In this document: positions 56,137 to 64,000 of the stretch, piece by piece
How the letters are laid out: the number at the start of each line of letters is the position of its first letter
Position numbering within the stretch: position 1 is the stretch's first letter
Assembly: GCA_017654935.2 (NCBI GenBank)
Contig: CM065710.1
Span: forward strand, 8,912,676-8,976,675
Length of the DNA stretch: 64,000 nt
DNA from: Phymorhynchus buccinoides
Taxonomy: Eukaryota; Mollusca; Gastropoda; Neogastropoda; Raphitomidae
Direction: 5' to 3'
Notes under the pieces: model-generated
Told to the model about the DNA's origin: nothing
The model's database searches: none
What the model saw: the letters and a program-made list of their open reading frames with translations, nothing else
Program-made: the position numbers and the translations under genes

Positions 56137-56657
56137 GGCATGAAAAACTACTGTTCCCCATAAAAAAGATGATTTTTTCAGCCTCGATAAATCCTTCCAC
56201 CCGATTTTCAGCTGACGTCAGAATTTTTGTTGATAGGGGCGCGGGGGGGGGCGGGGGGGGGGGGGGGGGCGGGCGGGGAGGGAACTCTTAGGCAAACATT
56301 TGTGGCCACAAATCACTAACGTCAGAACTTTTGTTTGCAGCATGGGGGGGGGGGGGGGGGCTAATCTGTTCCCAAAAATTGGAAACGGCAGAGCTGTTTG
56401 AATTATTTCTTCTTTTTCACCCATTCTTCATGCACAGCTTGCTCTTCAGACGCCATTTTGGAAGTGATGACGTCGGGAGGAGGAGAAGGCGCAAAATGAT
56501 GATCGTGCCGGTTTAAAGACCCAGCATGCCGAGTTTTTATTCGATTTTCGAATTTTTTTTTTTAGGCTGAGATTTTTTTTTTAAGGCGGAGATTGGTCGA
56601 TTTCGGAAAAAAAATTAGGCGGAGAAGGCGGAGAAAACGGAGATGTTTTCATGCCTG
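56137..56657. mobile_element. CAGGCATGAAAA inverted-repeat element
   Basis: CAGGCATGAAAA at the left and TTTTCATGCCTG at the right, a perfect 12-bp pair. The interior has the same GATAAATCCTTCCACCCGAT block as 18579-19258 and two long G runs (56236-56279 and 56344-56360). Confidence 0.68.
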
Positions 56658-56695
56658 ACTGTAGCTGTTTTCCCACTGTATGCTTTCTGCGGTAC

Positions 56696-56843
56696 CTTGA
56701 TGAGCTTTTCAAAGTAGAAGACCTCCTGCTCCCAGCGTTCAAGGGTGATGAACTCCGTCTCGTCGTCGTTGCGCATTCGCATGACGCCTTTGGCACTCAG
56801 CGTGCAGTGGTCCGGTTTGTACAGGTGCTCGTGACCCACCACC
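56696..56843 (-). CDS. DNAH6: DNAH6 exon 1 of those seen (tail)
   Basis: The exon is 148 nt: one base completing a codon from an unseen upstream exon, then 49 codons (VVGHEHLYKPD through WEQEVFYFEKLIK). The acceptor is a pyrimidine-rich tract ending CTCTCAG and the donor is AAG/GTACCG. The DRWEQE-like block LERWEQE is typical of DNAH6 tails just before the IPxFxLFRKW segment, which is supplied by the next exon at 53052. A repeat element ends only 39 bp beyond the donor. No earlier DNAH6 exon was found between here and 64000, so the preceding intron is at least 7 kb. Confidence 0.86.
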
Positions 56844-57289
56844 CTGAGAGAAAGAAAAAGAAACTAGAAACCACTGACACAGTGTACGGAAACCCCTGCC
56901 GTTTCCACATGCAAAACATTTTTCAATCAATCAATCTGTTTATTGGCTTCATAACATAGAAGAATTGATCTTGTGCGTGGGGATAAAAACATATAAAACT
57001 AACACACTGCATTAACAGTATATAAAATGAACAGATAATCTTAGACAAAGCCACACCCTCTTCAAAACATACTACTACATCTACACACACGCATACACGC
57101 ACACACACACAAACTGTACAACAGAATGTTTAAAGCTAGCTGACATAAATTAAATACATAATAACTGATAACCAAGATATGGTAATTGAAAACCACAGAA
57201 GTTCAATAAAGAATATTAATCGAAACATTAAGGAGAAGAAAACAAAAATCCAAACATTCATGAAAACAAGGGCACGGATGTTGACATAC
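56844..57289. other. Intron, no gene seen
   Basis: CA run at 57080-57112; otherwise unrecognised AT-rich sequence. Confidence 0.45.
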
Positions 57290-57470
57290 AAGGAGAAGTC
57301 CTCCGAAGTCAGAGTGTGGCTGCATACTTGGCGGGGGGGTAATGAAAAAAACGGTCACAAACGTAATGTTCTCAATCCTTAGCTTGTGCATTTTGTGGCA
57401 TAGTGTTCAAGTGTTTAGGCTAGGATGGTCCCTGGAGTCTTAAGCCAGGGTAAGACAACAACAAAACATT
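57290..57470 (-). repeat. GTT-tailed interspersed repeat, degraded
   Basis: TCAGAGTGTGGCTGCATACT, GGTCACAAACGTAATGTTCT and GATGGTCCCTGGAGTCTTA. Confidence 0.6.
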
Positions 57471-57664
57471 TTCATTCTTTTAACCTCTTGCATTTATTCC
57501 GGCCCAAACCACCCATCCGGAAGTTGCCTCTGTGTATTCATGCCGCCCCCCCAAAAAACCGCCCGTAGCTTGCCCCCTACTTTGAGACCCCCTCTGATGG
57601 CATTTTCATCACGCACTAACTAAAAACAACAACAAGAACAAAAAAAGAAACATTTTTCTCAGGG

Positions 57665-57960
57665 CAAAAACAAGGGGTTCCCAGGGACTCCTTCACTTAC
57701 AGCATAGAGGGGTCCTAGAGGAGAGGACAGAGGCAGGGCTCCCAATCGTCCCGCACAAAAAACAAGGGGTCCCAGGGACTCCTTCACTTACAGTATAGAG
57801 GGTCCTGGAGGTGGGATAGAGGGTCCCAGGGACTCCTTCACTTACGGCATAGAGGGTCCCAGAGGAGGGACAGAGGCAGGGCTCCCAATCATCCCGCAAA
57901 ACAAGGGGTCGCCAGGGACTCCTTCACTTACAGAATAGAGGGTCCTGGAGGCGGTTAATA
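57665..57960. repeat. ~90-bp tandem repeat
   Basis: Four degenerate units of CAGGGACTCCTTCACTTACA followed by TAGAGGGTCC, and in two units GGCAGGGCTCCCAATC. Confidence 0.8.
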
Positions 57961-58780
57961 GAGGGTTCCAGTGGCATTGTGAATGCTAAAGAATAATTTT
58001 TCTAGCGTGCATCCCCTAGGGCTTCATAGACCCCCATTTGGGAGTCCCTGGGAGCCCTGTGGGTTTTTTTTACGCATGAAATATTTTTTTATTTACTATA
58101 TACGATATATAAAAAACAAAAACATCCCTGCGCTGTAGCTTCTTTCTTTCTTTTTAAGTACACACATAAACCTAGAAGTTTTACTGAGAAACGACAATAT
58201 AAAGAGAAACAAGCGCGATATCGCAATAGTTTGTGGCACGCAGTCTATTTTTTACCACTCCAATCATGAGTCACCTTCCCCTGGCTTTTCAATAATTTTA
58301 ATTTGTAAACCAGAATGTTATCTCTGCACCCTTTCGTATATCTTTGGAAAACATTTAAATAGCTATGTATCCTACTTATACTCATCAAAAGAAGCACCCG
58401 CATACTCGTCGTTCGTGTCTGTTGTAGTGTCTGTATTACTTATGTTTATTATTTTGTACGCTTTTAAAATACCTCATTTTAAAGAGCGGCCTCAATTTGA
58501 AGTGTAGCCTCGATTTGAATTTTTTTGAATGTGCAACAATTTTGTCAAAATGTGGCGACAATTTTGGACCGAGACCGACCCGACCGACGACAGACAGACC
58601 GACCGACAAAAGACAAGACAGACACGACAGAAAAAACCAAGTGACAGTTCTAGGTTTGTGGCTCAAACAATAAATAGAACAAAAACATAAAAGAAGGAAA
58701 AGAAGGAGAAAAAAAAGCAAAGAAGAATCAGATGAAATAGAAAACAACAACAATGCACACACAGCCAAGAAGGAGGAGTT
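57961..58780. other. AT-rich intron, no gene seen
   Basis: Contains an imperfect GACCGACAGAC run at 58560-58625. No exon recognised. Confidence 0.45.
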
Positions 58781-59560
58781 AGGAGAGGTGGAGGGAGGGA
58801 ATCATTCAGATAGAGAGAGAGAGAGAGAGAGAGCAGGAGAGTGAATGTCGAGATGAGATGAGAGAGAACGAACTAGAGAGACTAACCAGCTGTAAGTAGT
58901 TAGTTAGGAGGAAGAGTTTTGGGTAGAGGAGGGGGAGAGGAGGAGAGGAGAGAGCAGAGAGAGAGGGAAGAGAGATAGATGGAGAGTAGTGGAGTGAGTG
59001 AGTAGGCTTCGATGAGAGATAGAGCAGAGGGTAGAGAGAGGAGAGGGAGCTATCGCGGAGGTCCAATATCTAGATTAGTATCACTGAGAGAGCTATCAGA
59101 GGAGAATCTAGGTAGTCTAGAGAAATATGTTGGTTCAGACAGGGTTAGAGGTAAAAGTCGAGGTATGATGTAGTAGAGAGTCGGAGAGAGAGGTCTTACG
59201 TAGTAGAGTCGAGAGGGATTAGCGAGAGCTAGTTAGAGAGCGCTCTCTCTCTAAGTCTTTCGGATACGAGACTAGTTCGATCGGAGACTGAGCGTGTTAG
59301 GAGAGGTTCGCTGATCTCTCTTAGTAGAGAGGTAGAGTAGAGAGAAAGTAGTGAGAGAGGAAGAGGGTCTAGTAGAAGAGTAGAGGAGGATGTGAGGGAG
59401 AGAGCGAGAGGAGAGCAGTCTCTCTCGCGGGAGAGAAAGTTAATATCTCTGGAGGTCTCTTTTGAGAGAGAGGATGAGAGGTTCCTAGTTAGATTAGTAA
59501 GCGAGAGTAAGCACTTGAGATAGTCTCGAGTGAGTAGAGGAGAAGAGTAGTAAGTCGCTG
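58781..59560. repeat. Degenerate GA-rich tract
   Basis: About 780 bp dominated by GAGA with scattered T and C in no clear period. It resembles a long GA microsatellite with heavy sequencing error, 1.4 kb from a gap. The Ser/Leu-rich open frames are artefacts. Confidence 0.65.
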
Positions 59561-60530
59561 GAGAACCAGAGCAGCTACATGGTAACGGTGGTACCGAGAG
59601 ACTACTCGTATCCTGATACTGACATTTGATTGTTTGGTAGTATTGTGTCGTGTGGACGGGCGATTCTTTTTGCCACTGTTCCTGTGAAGCTGCAGTTTCC
59701 AGTAAGCCCATGCCTTCTTGTCCGTCTTGAGCTGAATGTGGATTGCTTTGGTGCTATGTCCTGCAGGCCGGGACTCGTAAGTAAGAAGGCGCGATCTGAA
59801 AAAACAACTAAGCCGTCCTAGCTTCAATGTTGTAGGCTATGAATGCGGCCGGGTTCACATTGAGAGGGGCCGGACCTAAGTTTTTTTTAAAGGGGTGGGG
59901 GCTAATTCATGGAAGTATGCTCTAAGCTACCATAGACGCCCTAGGGGGGGTCTGGGGGGGGCATGCTCTTCCTTGAAGGGGCATCTTTCCCCCCCAGGAA
60001 GACATGTTAAATCAGAAGAAAAATAGGTACTAATCTGGTGCGCATCTGGGCATATGAAATAAGGGACTTAAATGCCATCCACTAGTTGCATGTTTTTTGA
60101 ACCATTAAATACTCTATGCACTGGTGGTTGCTGATGATTGGGCTAGCATAGCCCGTGAGGAAATTTTTAGCTGCGCGCTCGGCGACATCAATTTTTTTTT
60201 TAGGAAAAGGGGTGGGATGCATGACCCCTTGGTAAGAGCCCCCGTGCCACCCGCCTAGCCGCTCCCCTTGTATGTTCCGTGCCCTGATCATTATGACTGG
60301 CGTAGTTCGCGTACGGAAAACGCGCTAAATAAATGGAAGTAAAGAAGGATAAAGTTACGCATATAGTGAATTCGGACTACGTGCGGCACTTCTTTCACGC
60401 TTGCTTTGTCACTTATTTATGATTGCGTCAGGCGGGTTTCGCATGGTATGATTCCGGGCTATGTGTGTACACGCTATGTAGCGACCAAGTCTTTCGTATA
60501 AAATAGTTTGTTGATGATTTGTATTTTATC
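59561..60530. other. No feature recognised
   Basis: Unassigned; no DNAH6 exon, SINE or MITE seen. Confidence 0.4.
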
Positions 60531-60913
60531 TATATTCTAGTCCAGAGACTTATTTCTGTGAAATTCGGGCTGCTCTCCTACGGAGTGTGTCGCCCAAAGT
60601 GCAGCACCCACACTTTTTTTTTTTTTTTTTGGGGGGGGGGTCACAAGGTGAGGAGGGGGTGTGGGCACACTTGGTAAAACCTGCTATCAATTTGGCCATA
60701 CTAGGCACGGATTTCTCCCTGCTCTTACCGACTTTCAACTGCCGTGGGATTTTACGTGCGTAAGCAAGCGCACAGGTCAGACTAGCTTTAAGTCCCATCC
60801 AAGGAACCGACGTCCAGTTCGATTTCTGTCAACTAGAAAGAAAGGGCGAGGAGGCCGGATGATTTGTGTACACGCATTCACAAACTCCCCGTGAGATGGC
60901 GTTGACTAAATGA
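60531..60913 (-). repeat. tRNA-derived SINE, family 2, degraded
   Basis: Tail TCCAGAGACTTATTTCTGTG, body CTCTTACCGACTTTCAACTG, and AACTAGAAAGAAAGGGCGAG toward the head, which is unrecognisable. Confidence 0.6.
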
Positions 60914-61000
60914 AAATCCCAACCTAAGGGCTGAGGACTAGCACGACGATACAAACCCACGCAAAACGTGGTTGTAAATAGTGTGAACGCTGAAAATTTT

Positions 61001-61500
61001 NNNNNNNNNNNNNNNNNNNNNNNNNNNNNNNNNNNNNNNNNNNNNNNNNNNNNNNNNNNNNNNNNNNNNNNNNNNNNNNNNNNNNNNNNNNNNNNNNNNN
61101 NNNNNNNNNNNNNNNNNNNNNNNNNNNNNNNNNNNNNNNNNNNNNNNNNNNNNNNNNNNNNNNNNNNNNNNNNNNNNNNNNNNNNNNNNNNNNNNNNNNN
61201 NNNNNNNNNNNNNNNNNNNNNNNNNNNNNNNNNNNNNNNNNNNNNNNNNNNNNNNNNNNNNNNNNNNNNNNNNNNNNNNNNNNNNNNNNNNNNNNNNNNN
61301 NNNNNNNNNNNNNNNNNNNNNNNNNNNNNNNNNNNNNNNNNNNNNNNNNNNNNNNNNNNNNNNNNNNNNNNNNNNNNNNNNNNNNNNNNNNNNNNNNNNN
61401 NNNNNNNNNNNNNNNNNNNNNNNNNNNNNNNNNNNNNNNNNNNNNNNNNNNNNNNNNNNNNNNNNNNNNNNNNNNNNNNNNNNNNNNNNNNNNNNNNNNN
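61001..61500. other. Assembly gap, 500 N
   Basis: A second 500-N placeholder. It lies between a truncated SINE on the left (60531-60913) and a truncated SINE on the right (61501-61782). Sequence on both sides looks error-rich. Confidence 0.99.
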
Positions 61501-61782
61501 AAGACCACTTCCGTTGCCACTTGCCACTGGGTTTTAAACCGTTATGCTAAGCATGGGCACACGGGACCCCCTCGGTTCGGTTTGTTGGTTACCGTCTCAT
61601 CGAAAAAAAGACTCCACGTTTTCAGGACCGCGTTATTGCGTTGTTTAAGGCTAGTTAGTTGCAAATCAGTGCCAAAGTTGATGAGGAAAAAAAAAAAAAA
61701 ATCCCCTGTACCCAGTTTCGAACTCGGGGTTTTATTTGTACACGAAGCGAACGCGGCCTACCATCTGATGCCACTCTACACC
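61501..61782 (-). repeat. tRNA-derived SINE, family 1, head half
   Basis: GCCACTGGGTTTTAAACC, GGGCACACGGGACC, the B-box region CAGTTTCGAACTCGG and the head end GATGCCACTC. The tail is lost in the gap. It carries many small insertions relative to other copies. Confidence 0.6.
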
Positions 61783-61784
61783 TA

Positions 61785-62155
61785 TGTCATAAAAAGGCCA
61801 TCAAATTGGGGTCTAAATCCAAAAGACACTATTGTCTGAGCTTTGCCGAAGTAAGGATAGCCTCTTATTTTATATTATGCACAAGAAGAAATCCCAATAC
61901 TGACAGATGGATTTGTCTCAACCAGAGGTTAATTTGATGGAAAAAAAATGGAAAAAAAAAAATAATTTTTGGAAAAAAAAACATGGGAAAAAAAAATTGG
62001 AATTGGAAAAAAAGGAAAAAAAATGGACATGGGATGGAAAATGTTTGTTTGGCTGCTGAGGTTGGTCTGATGAAAGTGGTGAATGAAACTGACTGATGGA
62101 AACATGTGTGAAACTGAAATGTGTGAAAATATGGCTGGCGGTGTGAAAGGGTTTA
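61785..62155. repeat. Degraded TTAA-MITE with A-rich expansion
   Basis: AAAAGGCCATCAAATTGGGG and ATGGCTGGCGGTGTGAAAGG match 22672-22925. Between them GGAAAAAAAA-type sequence (61938-62040) is unlike any other copy. Confidence 0.55.
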
Positions 62156-62649
62156 AAATTATTTTTTTTTTTAAGTTTTTATTTTTTTCTGTTTTTTTTT
62201 TTTGATTTTTAATTTAAAATTTTAAAATGGTGTTGATTTATGCGGTTTTTTATAGCTCAAAATAATAACCTGTTCAGTGCCGATGCGCTAACCACCGTTG
62301 CCTCCTATTTGAATCCTCTGCCAGGAAAACTATCTAGGCTGTGATCGGTGGTGAGAAGATTTAGAAGATTAGCGTTCCATATAGGTCGAGACGATCAGAC
62401 GAGAGGACCCTTATGGAACGGTCATTCTAGGCTGGAAAAGTCGCTTCGCCAGTGCGCTAAGTCGCTATTTATAGCTATTAAAGTCGCCTTTGTATTTAGG
62501 AGTAGAAGTTAGTAAGTCAGTTCGCTTATAGTATAGCCAAAAGATCTAACATTCTACAAGATCACGCAGGGAAAGGGGGGGAGAAAGGGGAATAGGGAAA
62601 AGGAAAGAAAGGAGGGAAGGGGGAAAGAAAGCCACAATCATTGAAAGAT
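62156..62649. other. Low-complexity and unassigned sequence
   Basis: T/A runs, then 62280-62640 of unrecognised sequence ending in a purine-rich GGGAAAG stretch. Confidence 0.4.
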
Positions 62650-63070
62650 CACTCTCCCCGTGGGGATACCGGGGGTGGGGGTCGTTTCGTTAAAAAAATA
62701 GTTTAGTTGCCCCCACCTCTTCTGGGAAGTTTCTTGGAAAAAATTCCTCTAATCTGCCACTCTCTTTGAACTCCATGCTCTTTTTCCTTTGCTTTCTGTC
62801 ACAGTCTACTATCTTTTCTGACTTTTATTGGTTCCATTTCTCCTTGCCTTGTTTCAACAAAATCTTCACATCTCCAAATAATTGTTTCTCCTTGAAGCTC
62901 CTCCGAAAAATCGGAATATGTTGTCGGTGTACGCCTCCGTGCGTGAAAACTGAAAAAACGGGACAACATATCGTACCTAGCCATTGTGTTTGTCGGGCCA
63001 TATGGCTGGGAACGCAGCAGGAAGAAAAGAAGAAGGAAAAAGAAGAGAAGAAGAAGAAGAAGAAAAGAAG
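62650..63070. repeat. GAA-tailed repeat, degraded
   Basis: CCCCGTGGGGATACCGGGG, CCTCTAATCTGCCACTCTC and a GAAGAAGAAG tail, as in 6546-6862, with many indels. Confidence 0.6.
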
Positions 63071-63744
63071 AAAGCTCACCTGCTCATTGGCACAGACCCT
63101 TGTCGCAGCATCTCAGCATACAATCAAATGGTTTCACATACACTTTTAATATATTACTTTCATCAACGCATGGCCTTCATGAAGCTGGCTACAGTCCTGC
63201 GCATGTTTGTGTCGTGTAGTGTCAAAGTCAAAGGTCAAAGGCAAAAGTCAAAAATACTTATTATCACGTTCGGTGAAATACAGTCGTGGTCTCGTACAAG
63301 CACAATAAAGCAAGGAAACACATTGCATGCATTAAATGGAAACAAAACTAAGAAAATTTAATAACAAATCATGCTTCAAAACAAAAATTCAACATAGTTT
63401 GGGGGGGGGGGGGTATGAAGGTGCATGTGCGGCGGGATATGGGCACGCGTACTAACCTGCGTGTGTGTGCATGTAGGAGTATTATGTGTGTGTGTTGTGT
63501 GGACGTGCGCACGCAGTATGTGTATGGGTGCACGAGAGAAGTGGGTTAGAGTTTCTTCCACGTTTTTTTTTTTTTTTTTTTGGCCTGGACCCTTTAAAGT
63601 TTTTTTAAACAGGGGGGTGTACTCCTTAGGAGAAGAAAAAAAAAGGAAAAAGAAAAATCAGAAACCCTGGATGAATTATTTTTTTGTTCATTTATATGTC
63701 TGTGTCTTGTGTCGTGCTGCCTGTCTGTCTGTATGATAGCACAG
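63071..63744. other. No gene recognised; GT and G runs
   Basis: A G run at 63401-63412, GT-rich sequence at 63460-63500 and a T run at 63563. Nothing coding. Confidence 0.45.
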
Positions 63745-63745
63745 T

Positions 63746-63958
63746 TTAGTCTCTCGTGGAAGGACTAGGACTCTCAACCGAGGGAGCCTTTGCACTAGTA
63801 CTGCTTGCTGAGCCAAAGGGCATGGGTTGGCCTTTGTGGCGGGGGACCTGCCAACGCCAGCTGGTCCTCAAATCCCTTGAACCGAGGAGAGTGGGATGTA
63901 CCCGGGCAAGGCATCTCCACTTACAACAAACTCCGAATGGCAACCCTTCCCCCACCAC
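63746..63958 (-). other. Unidentified GC-rich segment
   Basis: An open frame of 70 codons on the minus strand, GC-rich like an exon. Its translation (Ser/Pro/Arg-rich, CKWRCLARVHP) does not match any dynein segment I know. It may be an interspersed repeat or an exon of another transcript. Confidence 0.25.
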
Positions 63959-64000
63959 CGCCCCCGCCCCTCTTGCTATCTGCAGTCATGGTCGGGAACG

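Larger units (their letters stand above)
22514..56843 (-). other. DNAH6: DNAH6 gene, partial: 14 consecutive tail exons
   Basis: This is the span of the primary exon chain of an axonemal inner-arm dynein heavy chain, a motor subunit that drives ciliary and flagellar beating. Fourteen exons, 1987 nt in all, join with consistent phases into 662 codons without a stop. The order and wording of the protein match my recollection of vertebrate DNAH6 exon by exon, for example WKAFSVWRKNVRS, DYLIVNTMHVLAVNSV, NLVPDTYFDAFT, HKQH, VPTPPEDFAV and RAFTYKSYQKNFK. They cover the N-terminal tail before the linker and AAA motor. The start codon and first exons are not in the window, and the downstream exons are interrupted by an assembly gap. 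No database search was possible. Confidence 0.87.

Noticed and set aside
59229..59711. 160-codon Ser/Leu-rich open frame
   Set aside because: Lies in a degenerate GA tract read on the minus strand; composition explains it.

Overview
This is a eukaryotic nuclear genome window from an animal. GC-rich coding exons sit in long AT-rich introns packed with microsatellites, tRNA-derived SINEs and inverted-repeat MITEs. The repeat style (several tRNA-headed SINE families, a repeat containing TATATAGCGCACATTCC, huge CT, ATC and CA tracts) suggests a marine invertebrate, most likely a mollusc. The phylum call is inference and uncertain.

One protein-coding gene is recognisable. It is the axonemal dynein heavy chain DNAH6, on the minus strand, entering from the right. 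Fourteen exons (56843 down to 22514) chain in a single frame with GT/AG boundaries and encode 662 codons of the N-terminal tail that precedes the linker and motor. Its 5' exons should lie beyond 64000. Its 3' exons are not in the window in order: left of exon 22514-22642 there is a 500-N gap (21791-22290), and left of that comes a second copy of eight exons already seen.

That second copy is part of a large same-orientation duplication: 1-21790 matches 26422-48252 base for base apart from SNPs, repeat-length changes and damage near the gap. The homology runs exactly to the edge of the gap. The simplest reading is that two overlapping contigs (alternative haplotypes or an unmerged overlap) were scaffolded side by side, so the repeat of exons is probably an assembly artefact rather than a gene duplication. 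Within 3 kb of the gap the left copy has a broken exon 5 and a broken exon 6 donor.

The most unusual biology is in the introns. At least six DNAH6 exons (5, 7, 9, 10, 11 and 13) are flanked by tandem arrays whose unit contains part of that exon, its splice site and adjoining intron. Some of these ghost exons keep an open frame and plausible splice signals, notably 87-nt phase-0 cassettes next to exon 11 and 70-nt phase-compatible alternatives next to exon 5.

The rest is mobile-element debris: SINEs with different tRNA heads but a common tail, TTAA-flanked piggyBac-like MITEs, nested TA-flanked MITEs, a decayed BED-finger DNA transposon with intact termini and a 6-bp target duplication, a MITE carrying the 5' end of U2 snRNA, and an 80-bp-arm foldback element enclosing telomere-like repeats. 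A second 500-N gap lies at 61001-61500. The sequence from about 57.6 to 63 kb is noisy and contains no recognisable exon.
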